64,000 nucleotides of DNA from Triangularia verruculosa (Eukaryota > Ascomycota > Sordariomycetes > Sordariales > Podosporaceae). Below are positions 10,524 through 21,615 of the stretch, one piece after another. The stretch is from the NCBI GenBank assembly GCA_033296885.1, contig MU863891.1:309393-373392 (forward strand). The letters run 5' to 3'. The notes under the pieces are model-generated. The model was not told the origin of the DNA. It was given only the letters and a program-made list of their open reading frames with translations, and searched no databases. The stretch's first letter is position 1. Each line of letters starts with the position of its first letter. The position numbers and the translations under genes are program-made.

Positions 10524-11231
10524 ATGTCCACCACCAACTCCCCCCCGCGCCCGGAGCAGTTCCGCGGCTGGCTCCCCGGCGCCGGTCTCCGCTGGCAGGA
10601 GCCCGTTTGGATTTTGGGCTCGGTCAAGCGCAGCCGCGTGCTGTACGCCGCGGTTGCTCGCGCTGCTCTCCGTGAGCGAACGGTCTTGGCCAGTGATGCT
10701 CAGATGGTCATCACGGAAGCTGTCGGGATTGTTGCGGACCTGCGTGATACTAGCACACGCAAGGAGGACACAATTGATTTTCTGGAGAGAGCTAAGGACC
10801 ATACCAAGCTTGGCAGAGAGTTGTCAAAGGATATCTGGTATGTTTTTCCATGCATTAAATCTTCAGGGTTAAAGGCGTAAAAGCTGATGGTGTCTGTGCA
10901 GGGTTCAGTTTATTTACCAGGTTGTCAACGCCCGTGACCGGTACTTGCGGAAGACGGACCAGACACAGATCGACGGTATGTATGATTGCGCAGTTGCGGC
11001 TGTCTTTTGTGGTCCCATGTTTCGTTTTGACCAGTGCTAACATCTATGTTTTGTTAATATGATCTAGCCGAGAAAGACCAGGTGTCAGACCTTGCGAAAG
11101 CTGCCGATAAGCTTTATAAGGCGGCTGGAAAACATGGCAACGAGTGGGACTGGTTGTCCCTGGAGGTGTTGGCGTCGGATGACCTGATGGGGGAGACGGC
11201 TTCTGGTCGTGATGCACTTGGCTGGGAGTAA
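10524..11231 (+). CDS. Small helical protein of unknown family (paralogue of the gene at the window start)
   Basis: Three exons, 10524-10837, 10902-10975 and 11068-11231, joined by introns of 64 and 92 bases (both GTATGT donors; CTGAT and GCTAAC branch-like sites). The phases agree and give 183 residues ending in TAA 11229-11231. The protein starts MSTTNSPPRPEQFRGWLPG and then looks helical and charged, with a middle segment WVQFIYQVVNARDRYLRK and a C-terminal GNEWDWLSLEVLA. It has no signal peptide, membrane segment or known motif. The last exon matches the partial gene at 1-107. Function unknown. It sits between the HET genes and the SNF2-type gene, with a 21-base repeat array just downstream. 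Confidence 0.75.
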
Positions 11232-11310
11232 TATGTGTTATTGGACAAAGTTAAGGTGTTTAAACGGGCTTAGTAGGCATTCTGGGGATGCTTTAAGGCG
11301 TTTGGGCTAT

Positions 11311-11453
11311 CATAGAGAGGCTTTTTAGCATCAGGGAGGCGTTTCATGCATCAAGACAGGCGTTCTCAGCACCAAGACAGGTGTTCTCAGCATCAAGAAA
11401 GGAGTTATAGGCATCAAGACAGACGTTATAAGCACTAATACACGCCTTCCCAG
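11311..11453. repeat. Degenerate 21-base tandem repeat downstream of the small helical gene
   Basis: Five phased 21-base copies (11349, 11370, 11391, 11412, 11433), consensus CATCAAGACAGGCGTTCTCAG, preceded by shorter and more diverged copies from 11311 (20 bases at 11329-11348, 18 before that). The array lies 80-220 bases after the stop codon, so it is probably in the 3' untranslated region. Confidence 0.8.
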
Positions 11454-11651
11454 TCACTCCAGTACAAACCACATACATGGAAATAAGTACCTTATTTTAC
11501 ACATTCTAAGTGCGTTTATAGGGCGGAAAGAGGTGCGAACGACATAGTGTAAGCCCATGAAAAACATAAAAATAGAGCCTTTCAGATTTGTGTCAAGGAC
11601 AATCTAGCTATAGGTACACACAGACTTATTGACCTCCAGAAAAACACCAAA

Positions 11652-14636
11652 TTACCTACTCCCCCGCCCACCCTCCCCCTCCTCACCAACCCTCTCAACA
11701 AACCTATTATCAACCTCCATCCCCCCCTCCCCACCCAAAATAACCCTCTCAGCCGGATTCCAGCCCCCCCTCAACTCCCACAACTTCACCTGTCCCCTCT
11801 GACCCACCCTATGCACCCGCCCAAATACCTGCCTCCCCTCCCTCCTCGTCCACGTCGGCCCCGTCAGCACCAAATACCCCGCCTTCTGCAGGTTAAACCC
11901 CGTCCCGCAAACCCCCGTCGGCGCAACAAGCACATTCGGCGCCGAATTCCCGACCTCCAGGAACCTATCAATCACCTTTTGCCTCTCCTGCGACGTCATA
12001 CCCCCGTGAACATAAACCGGCTTGACCCCTTCCGGCTTCTTCGGGGTGGTAAGCCAGAGGAAGAGGAGAAGGGACTCTGCTTCGAGCGGGGAGAAGAGGA
12101 CGAGTTTCTTGGCCGAGGAGGACTCCCCGGGAATTTTCGTCTTGTCGTTGATCATCTCGGTGATGATCTTGGAGATGGTGGCTAATTTAGGAGAGGAGGG
12201 GCCGGTCCAGGAGCCGGAATTGATGTGCTGGTGGTAAGGTGTTTTGGCTGGATTGCCCTCTGCGGCGGAGAGGAATTCCTTGACTTCGTTGTCGGAGAAG
12301 GTGAAATTCGCTGCTGTAGAGCCAGAGATGGCAGGGAAGGTACCGCAGAGGCGAAGTTTCAGCAGTAGTGGGGGACCGGTGGTGACGGATTTGAGGTTGG
12401 CGGTGGTGGGAATGGAGTTGGCGAGGGACTGGATAGGGGCTATGTGATGTGAGGGAAGGGTGTGGTCGATGATATTGACTTTGAGTTTTCCCAAAGAGGT
12501 CAGTTTGACGCCTTGGAAGCTGTCGGTTGCTAGCCGGCGGACCATGACTTTGCAGAGGATTCTTCCTAGGAGGGAGTAGTACTCGTAAACCTTGTTTCGA
12601 GGCATGACAACTCCTTGGGCTTGGGCGGCGGTGTGAGAGTTGTAGAGGTTAATGACATGATCGAGGTGGAGGAGAGTGCTGCTGGTAGACATGGGATGGC
12701 CGAGTTGGTACCAGCTAGGTCGATCAAGGACCTCTAGTGCTGATCGTAGGTCTGATGGTGAGCTTTCCATTGGTGTGCCAGAAACGAAGTAGATGAGGGG
12801 GCTTGGTCGCTTTGCACTGAGACTAACAGCCTTGAGGTGTTTTAGCCAGTCGAGGACGCGGTTAACTTCGCCCGAGTAGGCAGCGTATTGGTGAAACTCG
12901 TCCAACATGATGATTCCAGGAGTGAGCGTGGCTTTGTTCTTGGTGAACTCGGCAACCAGTTTATGGATTGATTCCGGAGAGACGACGATGACAAAGTCAC
13001 TCTGGGTTGTGGCATTGCCACTTCGCAGAGATGTCAGTTCGACAGAGGTCAACTTGGAGTCCTTGTCACTAATGTGAATATCATTGCCATAGCCACGAAC
13101 TTTGATAACCTTGCTGTCGAGCTTAGATTTCGCATCCCTGATCATAGGACCGCAGTTTCGAGCCGGTGCTATAATGATGTTCGGCCCATGCGGAAGCTGG
13201 CTAGTAATGTCCTCGGTAAAGTGGTTATAGCACATGCACTTAAACCCCCATCTCTGATCGTAAGGACAACTTCGAGGCTCGGCCAAACTCCGGCTGTTGT
13301 GCTGCATGGGTAGTTTCTTTCGAGTAGCCTTCGTTGGAGGTTTCCAAGCCTCCATGACATCGGCATAGCACCGTCGGAGATTGTGAGCCAGGAGCAGAAC
13401 ACCGAACATCTCCTGGGTCTTGCCTAAACCCTGCTCGTCCGCCAGAAACCCACCTTTAACCTCATACAGAAGAAGCTTGATAAGATTGTAGACGCCCATG
13501 AGCTGGTAGTCAAACAGACCAACAGTCATACCAGGGAGCTTCTTGACAGGTATGCGAGTGGTATGGGTCGCCGAAGAGGTTTTGATGGCAAATTGCCTTT
13601 TATACTCCTGCACATCGGTGCAGAAGAACCGCAGACACTCGGCCCATTCACCTTCTGTGTCGCCGGGATTGCAGGTTGGCAGGCTGTCATCGATGACGTC
13701 GCGGCTCGTTGCTCCATAATCCGGGTCCTCTGTGGTGGTAATTTGGTAACTGTCAATCTCGGAATCCTCTTCACCATGGTTTGGTGAGTTGCTGGGGCTT
13801 CCAAGAGACAGGATCTCAGTCGTAGAACTGATGGTCGTGGTGGCGCTCTTTGGAGAGCTTGGCGGGCTATCATCAAAGTATCGGTCAGGAAGAAAATACC
13901 AGGGGGCTATTTTGGTGTCGCGGGTATAACCTCTCTTGGACAAGAATCCGGGCTCGGGTAGACTGGTGGGAAATTTGTGCTGGCGCTGACAGTATTTCAT
14001 GTCCCAGTACTCGCCTTCCGTTATAAAGCCGCGCTCAAGGTCCATTTCTGGATAATCATCCAAGTCGGAGGAGTTCTTCTCCTTTGGCTCCTTAATAGTG
14101 TCTTTGGATGGCGCGGATATTGCTGATAAGATCGCCCTTCTGTATTCGTCATCCCCATGGGTGGTGGATGGTTTGAGAGAAGAGAAGGGCTTGTCCGAGA
14201 TGGGAGGCATGTCACTTCCCCTGATCCCTCGCAACGCATTTGGGATGTCTTCCAGATCAGGCCGAATTTCTATCTCGACAAACCCAGGATCTTCTTCGCT
14301 GCAGGCAATTTGAGTCAGAAGCTGCTCCCAGTCGGACCTGTACTCCAGCTCTTTATCGTCGCCATTTTCAATGATAAAGAGCTTGTGCAGAATTGGGTCA
14401 TAGCCAAGCTCCCTGTTCATCCAGTTCTTTAGACGTGCAAAGGAATAGTCGGCCTGAGTCAAGGTCCTGGTTCGATTCTCAAGCTGTTGATAGTTGATCT
14501 TTGCCACAGCGTGTAGAAGCCAAAAGTGAACAGGTTTGTGGGCTTTGTGGTCGCAGCGGTTGATACGCAATGTGGTGTTGTACAGCCTTGTCCAGACCGG
14601 CCTAGCCGCGTCACTGTGCTTTCGAGCTGTAGCCAT
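11652..14636 (-). CDS. SNF2-family ATPase/helicase-like protein
   Basis: Single frame of 994 residues from ATG 14636. The SNF2 ATPase core begins near residue 385 with FDYQLMGVYNLIKLLLYEVKG, then the Walker A motif DEQGLGKTQ (about 400-408). Motif II is IIMLDEFHQYA (DEFH, about residue 578), and motif III is FVSGTPMES. The C-terminal helicase lobe has VHGGMTSQERQKVIDRF, GVCGTGFNLQKAGYLVL and GRVHRVGQRG (about 935). All nucleotide-binding motifs are present, so activity is plausible. No RING, HIRAN or bromodomain is visible, and the N-terminal 380 residues match nothing I know; this is not a clear Rad5, Rad16 or Mot1 orthologue. The neighbourhood (HET genes, NLR relic) suggests an accessory gene. 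Confidence 0.85.
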   Translation of the reverse strand: MATARKHSDAARPVWTRLYNTTLRINRCDHKAHKPVHFWLLHAVAKINYQQLENRTRTLTQADYSFARLKNWMNRELGYDPILHKLFIIENGDDKELEYRSDWEQLLTQIACSEEDPGFVEIEIRPDLEDIPNALRGIRGSDMPPISDKPFSSLKPSTTHGDDEYRRAILSAISAPSKDTIKEPKEKNSSDLDDYPEMDLERGFITEGEYWDMKYCQRQHKFPTSLPEPGFLSKRGYTRDTKIAPWYFLPDRYFDDSPPSSPKSATTTISSTTEILSLGSPSNSPNHGEEDSEIDSYQITTTEDPDYGATSRDVIDDSLPTCNPGDTEGEWAECLRFFCTDVQEYKRQFAIKTSSATHTTRIPVKKLPGMTVGLFDYQLMGVYNLIKLLLYEVKGGFLADEQGLGKTQEMFGVLLLAHNLRRCYADVMEAWKPPTKATRKKLPMQHNSRSLAEPRSCPYDQRWGFKCMCYNHFTEDITSQLPHGPNIIIAPARNCGPMIRDAKSKLDSKVIKVRGYGNDIHISDKDSKLTSVELTSLRSGNATTQSDFVIVVSPESIHKLVAEFTKNKATLTPGIIMLDEFHQYAAYSGEVNRVLDWLKHLKAVSLSAKRPSPLIYFVSGTPMESSPSDLRSALEVLDRPSWYQLGHPMSTSSTLLHLDHVINLYNSHTAAQAQGVVMPRNKVYEYYSLLGRILCKVMVRRLATDSFQGVKLTSLGKLKVNIIDHTLPSHHIAPIQSLANSIPTTANLKSVTTGPPLLLKLRLCGTFPAISGSTAANFTFSDNEVKEFLSAAEGNPAKTPYHQHINSGSWTGPSSPKLATISKIITEMINDKTKIPGESSSAKKLVLFSPLEAESLLLFLWLTTPKKPEGVKPVYVHGGMTSQERQKVIDRFLEVGNSAPNVLVAPTGVCGTGFNLQKAGYLVLTGPTWTRREGRQVFGRVHRVGQRGQVKLWELRGGWNPAERVILGGEGGMEVDNRFVERVGEEGEGGRGSR

Positions 14637-14921
14637 TGTGATGAGAGAGGGTCACTTCCAGCGTGAAAATCGTCTTGCGGTCTAAAACACAAAACTTTAT
14701 CGTTGTTTGCTTCGTTTTAATACACATGTTTTGAAAGAACTTGTTCTGTCCCAAGGTGGCGAGCTGAAACAAGCCAAAGCATAGGTATCGCCTAGAATGT
14801 ACATGAGTTGGAGTCAAAGAGACCCAATCACTTGTGAGCTTCCGAACAAAGGAAATCGGCCGAATGTTCCGCCAGGCCAATGTCTGAGGCAGCAAAGCCT
14901 TTGTTAGACTCGTGGTTTCTC

Positions 14922-16156
14922 TTAGTTCCGGTATTTGAGATCAGGCGTCAGCCCGGGAATTGCATCCAGCCCTATGTCGATTGTCAGCCTTACATTTCAG
15001 ACAAGGGATCCCAGAGACTTACACCCATCAATGTTTTCGCGGACATGCAGAGGACTTGTGCATTTGTTTCCGGTAGCCAAGCTCTGAGACTTAAGCTGTG
15101 GGCATCTATCGCAGTTGGAATCCATGGCGATTTGTAAAGCATTGTCTTTCCAGCCAAAGACATAATCACCGTGGTTTCCAAAGCCAGTCTCGTCACCTTG
15201 ACTCCAGACAAATGGCTGACTGCCATCCTCTGGCCACAAATCTTTGGAATTGAACTTGGATGTATCCCATATGACTTCGAAGAAGAGCTGTGGGATCTTT
15301 ACAGGGTGAGATGCTGGGCATGGGCCGTTGTTCTCAAACGTCCCGGATGCCGGGTAGGCAACGTGCGCCATGTGGTCAGGTGTATCGAGATTTTTGCCAT
15401 CCCAGCAGGTTGGAAATCGAACATTGGACATTATACCTGCAGGACAGGGACGCTTGGGCATATCGAGAGTTTCCCCCGTACGGGTCAGAATATTTTGCAA
15501 GCAAGTGTACGTTAGCTGTCGAAACCTCGAGGCTTCTTCGCGTGTGCGGTACTCTTGTTTTCCGATCAGCATTCGGAAACCAGGCTTGAAAGCTGTGACG
15601 GTTCCGGGACCTCCACGCCCAGTGAAGAAGGGCGTGTAGTAGACGGTCATGCCGCCGTTGGCAGCTTCGAACCCCATATTTGGCTTCTGTGGCACTCGAA
15701 TAAACGATCCGTTTCGAGCGCGGAAGTACAGGATGGCCGTCCAGTAATTGGAAAAGTCGTCTGCAAAAGTGCAAGTGGTGCATGTGGCTTGGGAGGGAGG
15801 AGGTGCCGCCGGATCCATCGTGACGTTGAAGGCATTCTGGCAGCTGGTCAATCCTTGTTCTGGTTGAGGTAGGTAGGTAGGTAAGGAAGTAGTGAGGACA
15901 GACGTACTCCACCGACAATCTGATGAAGATGTGGAGATGGCGCCATTCCAGGATTGACCAAGCTAACAAAACACAGGCTTCTAGTCAGTGTTGCTGCTTT
16001 ATTCGCTTTCTAGCCTGGCTATGATTCTCGAATTGAAACGAAACAACGGACTCACGGATCGAGCCGCTCAACCACTAGTTGCGAGCATGAGAAGCGCAAC
16101 AGAGCGTTTGCCGTAGACGCCGTCAGCGCCACGGCTGCTAGGAAGCTCACATGCAT
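14922..16156 (-). CDS. Secreted DUF1996 protein
   Basis: Four exons: 16056-16156, 15908-15962, 15023-15836 and 14922-14971, together 339 residues. The introns are phase-consistent with GTGAGT, GTACGT and GTAAGT donors. Exon 1 gives a signal peptide (MHVSFLAAVALTASTANA) and FSCSQLVVERLD; exon 2 adds PLVNPGMAPSPHLHQIVGG, which splices to NAFNVTMDP. This is the diagnostic start of DUF1996. Later family marks include SNYWTAILYFRARNGSF, MPKRPCPAGIMSNVRFPTC and CWDGKN. The last exon restores the usual IDGWLDAIPGL ending. Members are extracellular proteins of unknown activity; WSC domains occur in some relatives but not here. An acceptor upstream of the one used (near 15851) would insert extra residues before NAFN and is less likely. 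It is transcribed divergently from the membrane protein at 18007. Confidence 0.88.
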
Positions 16157-18006
16157 GCTGGAGACTTTGTAATTCGACTGCTCTGGTTGTTGATATCAAC
16201 AGATGCAAGAATGCTGGTGGCAGTCTGGGAGACATGGTAGCGGGAGTGAAGGTCGGAAAGCCTGCCTAAATGTATGGCCAAGGGGGCAAATCTTGGTGAT
16301 GTCGCCGCTAGAGGTGTGCTGAATTCATTTGACATTTTGGCTGATAGTGTCTATTTTGGAGGTCAATTTAGACAGGTCCTCTAACTTGGAGCCGGTACTC
16401 CAAGGCCAGTCGTCTGATTGATGGATAAGTTGGTCGGCATGGCTGCCGCCGCTTTGCATCTCGGCACTCTCAGTGCCGGCAAATGAACCCAGGGCCAAAG
16501 GCCGTCTATCGGCTGTCAAGTGTGGGTGATAATTGCTTGCATATAGTTGCTTGGTCGGATCCCGGATCTGTGCCGACACTCAAGCAAAGCTTGGTTTGCA
16601 ATTCTGGTCCATTTAGTAAGCGGGGAGGTCATGGCAAAGCTTACTTGATCATTTGATCATGGCTGTAAAAGCGACATTTTATGCTCGTGGTGAGTTGTGC
16701 CAGGGCCGGTGTGCTTTGGTGTTGAGAGCCCCTTCCCAGCTCGTGGCATCTGATAGCCAAGCCAAGGGTCCAGTGACTGGGCTGGTCGGACATGTGGACC
16801 GGAACTTTCCTACCCCACACACGTTACATCTGGAATTTTCACTTGATCAACATCGATCTGAAGAGCACACTAGAACCGAACGGCCCGTTGGCAGCTGGCG
16901 ATGTCAAGCCCCAAAGCCCCCTTCTTGTTGCAGTTATTCACAGCCCTGAATTCATGTGGTATCGTTATTCCCGTCAACTCCGTCAGCAGAATTCACACGA
17001 TGCACTTGCTGTCCAGAGTATGTCGCAGCAAAAGCCCAATTGGTCGTGTTGCAGGCAAGACTTCACCAAAGGTCCGTGCGGTGAACACCAAGCAGAACGC
17101 CAAGCCATCTGCAAAACTCGTCTTCGGAAAAGCACAGATGTTCATCACCGACCACGGTCGCCCTACAAGCGTGTGATTCATCCGAAGACGAAACGTTGAA
17201 CACTTACCCATTGGCTCGCCTCTGCCGTTGCATTAACCTTCCCGCTGTTGACCAGAGCTCCAGCGCGGAATACAAGGGTAGCTATGCGATTGATCTTCAA
17301 ATCCGGGGGTGGGCAGGACAGGGGCCAGGTTGACAGAGCCTCAGGGGATCCAGGGGTAAACGGGCATTGTGAGACGGCAGTCCAAGCTCTGACACTTACA
17401 CGCCATGCCCCGTGCTCGACACAGAACTTTTCGAGGGCAATGAGCACCTGCCACCCGCACAACATTGGAGCACTGCGAATACGCGTTTGGTGGGGTTGAT
17501 GTGGTGGTAGCGCTTGATACCATGCCTGTCCATGTCAATCTGCACGCTTCGCTTCCCTTGCTCTCGCCTAGTGCGGAAAACCACGCGAAAGCGGGATAGC
17601 CCCAGGCGAGCCAGCTTCCGAATCCCAGAAAAATCAACTCGATGGCGCGACCGTTTCCCCTGGGCATGGGATCTAGGTGTCGATCGCCCGGTTGCTGTGG
17701 GATCGTCATCAGTCGTCTCGTTCTCTTATTCATCTCTTCGGGTTGTGGGAGAGTCCGGGGAATCCATGACAAGGACGGCTCACCCAATATCTCGGGCAGC
17801 CATCCCGCCTCATACTTTCCCCGGACTTGCTTGAACTTGATCTTGATCTGTTGAGCCGACTTGGACGTTTCCCCTTCTCCTTCTTACCCCACCCACTGGC
17901 AAATGAGGCAGCCGTTGAGCGGAAGCGCCGTCTTCGGGTTGTCGTCGCTGCTGTCCTCATCGTTGCCGGTGCCATCTTCCGCGAAGTTGGCTATCTGAGA
18001 CTCCCC
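16157..18006. other. Intergenic between two divergent genes
   Basis: About 1.85 kb with only unconvincing short frames on both strands. It should hold the promoters of the DUF1996 gene (leftward) and the rhodopsin-fold gene (rightward). No repeats or RNA genes were seen. Confidence 0.55.
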
Positions 18007-19720
18007 ATGTCGGGCTTTACCACCATTATAACGACGACCCAATCTACGTCATATTTCCACGAGCCCACGACCACATATGGCTCGTTCATACCGAGCCCAA
18101 CAGACGATGGCTCTACCAAGGTAGCCCGGAGTGAGTCGGGTTCGTCAGGGCCCAAGACAAAGCAGACGGTGGACTATGGGCAGCAGATCAACTTCACCAT
18201 CTGGTTGTTGACTTCCCTGTCGGCGGCATTTCTTGCCTTGAGAGTTTACTCTAAGTTTCTGAGGCATCGTGGCCTGTGGTGGGATGATCACGTCCTGATC
18301 GCTTCTTGGGTGAGTTGCCCCCCTTTTTGTCACCATCATTGCTCAGCAGGAAGCTAAAGGTCCTGCAGATAGCACTGGTTCTGTCGTGCGCTTTCGTCTC
18401 TGTCTCCGTCACTTATGGTTTCGGCCGGTCATTATCGCTCTTCAACTTTGACAACCTCAACATTTATCTCTTGTACTGCAACCTGGCAGGCACCTTCTCG
18501 ATTTTGGCGGCTTTATGGAGCAAGACTTCGTTTGCGATTACAATTCTGCGGATCTCGGATGGGTGGATGAAGTGGCTGGTATGGTTCATCATTGTGACGG
18601 TCAACCTTTCGCTTGGAGTGGCAATCGCACTTACATGGGGACAATGCACACCGATTGCGAAGATTTGGCAGCCAATGCTGGAAGGAGAGTGTTGGCCAAA
18701 ATTTTATCAAATCCGGTATAATATCTTTACAGCCAGTAAGTGGCTCTCTTCCGTCACTGTCCCAAATCCTCTTGCAGACGTGCCAAGAAGCGGTCTCGAC
18801 TGACATGCTTTTTAGTATACTCCGGAGCAATGGATATCGTCCTCGCCCTCCTTCCCTGGAGAATCATCTGGAAGCTCACCATGAACAAGAAGGAAAAGTT
18901 CGGCGTCCTCGTAGCCATGAGTATGGGCGTGTTTGCCGGTATCACATCCATCATCAAGATCACCCAGCTTCCCTCCATCTCGGACGCGTCGTTCACCGAA
19001 TCCACCACCCAGCTTGCCATCCTCGCTGCCGCTGAGGGTGCGATAACGATTATCGCCGCTTCGATTCCCATCCTCCGCGCTTTACTTCGAGACAACCGGC
19101 CTCCGCCGGCCGACTTCTATCACGACATTTATACTGGCACTGTAAACGCTCAAGGGACAGGCCGCAGCTCGACGGTCATCAGCTCTCAGGGCCACCATCG
19201 CCGAAATAACTCAGCCTGGGGCCGCGCCAGTCGGACGAGCAACAAAGAGACTCAAGTCGGCGGCCCCTCGGGAGGCAGGCCGGGGAGCAGGGCAGAATCC
19301 ATCATCAGATTATCGAGTCTGTCGAGGTTCAGTGAGCTCAGCGAGCGGGTGTACAACCCGACAGGATATGCGGGTGGTGGTGGCAGCCGTGGATCGTCAA
19401 TACGGGGCGCTTCTCTATCGCGGAGCAGGAGCAGGATACGGTCGAGGAACCAGAGCACAAATTCATTTGGCAGTAGTGTTGAGGCTGGGGACCCCGACTT
19501 TGAGCCGCCGCCGGGAAAGATTGTCCAGACGGAAGAGGTGAGCGTGGAGTATGAGGTGAATGAGGGGGTAAGGATGCCGCCGGATTTCGCAAACATTGCG
19601 TTGCCACCGATGCCGGGAGAACAGGGGCAGGGACAGGAGCAGGGACAGTATCACCATCAAAGGATGGATTCTGTACCTAGTGATCGGCAATGGATGGGAG
19701 CCATGGGGAGGAGAATGTAA
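18007..19720 (+). CDS. Seven-helix rhodopsin-fold membrane protein (Pth11-like, no CFEM)
   Basis: Exons 18007-18309, 18369-18735 and 18816-19720 (introns of 59 and 80 bases; GTGAGT and GTAAGT donors) encode 524 residues. ATG 18007 is the first in-frame ATG. A short Thr-rich outer segment is followed by about seven hydrophobic helices: FTIWLLTSLSAAFLALRVY, the W-W-D-D-H motif, LSCAFVSVSVTYGFGR, LLYCNLAGTFSILAALWS, FIIVTVNLSLGVAIAL, YSGAMDIVLALLPWRII and AEGAITIIAASIPILRAL. KTSFAITILRI and MSMGVFAGITSIIKI are family marks. The last ~200 residues form a Ser/Gly/Arg-rich cytoplasmic tail ending in GQ repeats. The large Pth11-related family includes candidate surface receptors; a ligand or role cannot be given. 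No CFEM cysteine domain precedes the helices. Confidence 0.85.
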
Positions 19721-20328
19721 GGGTTAATGATTAGCATGGGTTCGGGCTTGGGGCTTCATTCGGATCAGGCATGGTTTGGGATGGGGCATGGGTTCTTGGG
19801 ATTATCTTGCATCGTTCTCGGCTGTTGCTAATCTTTTCTGTTTATTATGCTGACAGTCATTACCTGGAAATGCCTGGCGTTGATCTGCACGATTCCCTTT
19901 TTTTTTTTTTTTTTAGCGTTGACCTTTTGTATGAGATAATGAGAGTGGTTCAGGTGTTACCGTGTTCAAAATCCGAAATTCTTCAATTAAATAGCTTTGC
20001 TGCATTCCTGTTCCATCGCCGATTTCTAAAAGTGATTCCCTTGTGGGCATGTTGTCTTGATGTTTGGCTCATGCCTGTCAAGTACAAAACGCAAGAACCT
20101 TTTAACAATGTCAGGCCCCCGATGACAGACTACCCAGATAGTTGACCTGAAACAAGCATGAAGCCTTCACGGCAGGCTACCTTATCTTGTGGACAAAAGG
20201 ATGGGACCTACGGCACAAACGACATGGCATAAAGAAGACGTCAGTTCGTCGGCCTTTTGGCTTTGCCTCGTCACCTTCGAGCCGTAACTTAAACTAAGTC
20301 GAACCCAAAGAGTTTATCTTGGCCCATC
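19721..20328. other. Intergenic between convergent genes
   Basis: About 600 bases between two convergent genes, presumably 3' untranslated and terminator sequence. It contains a 17-base T run at 19898-19914. Nothing else stands out. Confidence 0.6.
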
Positions 20329-21615
20329 TCATTGCCCACCCTGCGCTGACGGCTTCCCCTCCCCTTCCAAGTCCTCCTTGACTTGCTCATATCTGTCGCT
20401 CGCATCCCTTTCCGAATCAAAATCCAAAACCCACGCCTCCCTCAACAAATGCAACGACTCTGGATTCTTCCAGATAGCTCCCCAATCCGCCTTATGCCAC
20501 TGCTCTCTTGTCTGCACTCCCGTTTTTTGTATCCTGTGCACACGGTCGTACCTGATCCTCTCCCAGACTTTGGCAGCCTCTTTCAACTTGGTTTTATCAC
20601 CTCTGATCTTTGACAAACAGACAGCCAATACGACCCCATCTTCCATGGCTTGGCTCGCTCCCTGGATGGAAGTCGGAAGGAAAGGGTGGGCGGCGTCCCC
20701 GATGAGAATGGTGCGGGATTCAGGGGATATGAATGTCGGCAACGGGTCCCGAAAAACAAGTTTATAATCAAAAAGTCGGTTTTCGGGTGTGACGTTGACC
20801 AAGGCGAGGACGGCGGGATCCCAATCTTTGACGACGTCCAGGACTTCGGGGATTTTGCCCGGGAACTGCCAGGACTCGTCTATGTCGGACGAGTCGGCGT
20901 GGGTGCAGACCCAGGAAATCTCCCTGCCGTTTTTGATGGATGCGACGAGGAAGTGGACATCGGTGCCGATCCACGCGTGGTGGGTGTCGCCATTCTCAAC
21001 GAGGTGCTTGGTCAGGGGGTTGGAATAAATCTCTGGCGGGGTGGGGAACCAAGTCCTAAAGACGGCGTACCCTGAGGGCAAGGGCTTGTCTTCGTGGCCG
21101 AGGACGAGCTGCCGGGCTTTGGAGCGGACGCCTTCTGCTGCTACGACGAGATCTGCCGCCAGGATCTCGCCGCCGGTAGTTTTTACCCCAGCGTGATCAG
21201 GGGTTTCAAAGTACTCTGATATCGAAGTCCCAAGACGAATGGTGATGCCGAGGGAGAGGGCGTAGTTGTAGACTAGAGAGTGGATTTCACCTCTGTGGCC
21301 GTTGATGCGGGCACCCCACGCGAGGTGTTCCTCTTTGAAAGACTGGGTTGTGACATAACGGCCTTTGGAGTCGTGGAAGTGAACTTCTTCGGCTTTGTGG
21401 ATGATGGGATCGAGTTGTCGGCGGAGGTCTCCCCAGTTGTTGAAAATGCGGGATGAGTTTTGGCCGAAGGAGATGATATCACCCAACGGGGATAAGGAGG
21501 GGGATCTTTCGAGGAGAAGGATGTTGGTTATGCCTTTGCGGTGACATTCTATGGCGGCTGTGAGGCCGGCAAAACCGGCGCCGACGATGATGATGGAGAT
21601 TGGGAGGTTTGTCAT
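20329..21615 (-). CDS. FAD-dependent monooxygenase (salicylate hydroxylase-like)
   Basis: Single exon, 428 residues. The N terminus has the dinucleotide-binding fold IIIVGAGFAGLTAAIE (GxGxxG, about residues 8-24) ending in an acidic LLLERS. The middle has the DLVVAAEGVRSKAR motif (about 155-168), where the aspartate of the usual DG motif is replaced by EG. The second FAD motif is ILIGDAAHPFLPTSIQGASQ (about 301-320). This is the class A flavoprotein hydroxylase layout (PF01494), which uses NAD(P)H and oxygen to hydroxylate small, often aromatic substrates. The length is normal. No signal peptide or membrane anchor, and no biosynthetic partners beside it, so the substrate is open. Confidence 0.88.
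   Translation of the reverse strand: MTNLPISIIIVGAGFAGLTAAIECHRKGITNILLLERSPSLSPLGDIISFGQNSSRIFNNWGDLRRQLDPIIHKAEEVHFHDSKGRYVTTQSFKEEHLAWGARINGHRGEIHSLVYNYALSLGITIRLGTSISEYFETPDHAGVKTTGGEILAADLVVAAEGVRSKARQLVLGHEDKPLPSGYAVFRTWFPTPPEIYSNPLTKHLVENGDTHHAWIGTDVHFLVASIKNGREISWVCTHADSSDIDESWQFPGKIPEVLDVVKDWDPAVLALVNVTPENRLFDYKLVFRDPLPTFISPESRTILIGDAAHPFLPTSIQGASQAMEDGVVLAVCLSKIRGDKTKLKEAAKVWERIRYDRVHRIQKTGVQTREQWHKADWGAIWKNPESLHLLREAWVLDFDSERDASDRYEQVKEDLEGEGKPSAQGGQ

Noticed and set aside
15376..15969. 197-codon leftward open frame
   Set aside because: Overlaps the DUF1996 gene in another frame. Part of it is exon 2 of that gene read out of phase.
16653..17787. Several overlapping 90-150 codon frames on both strands
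   Set aside because: None has a domain, signal peptide or matching splice pattern; treated as intergenic.
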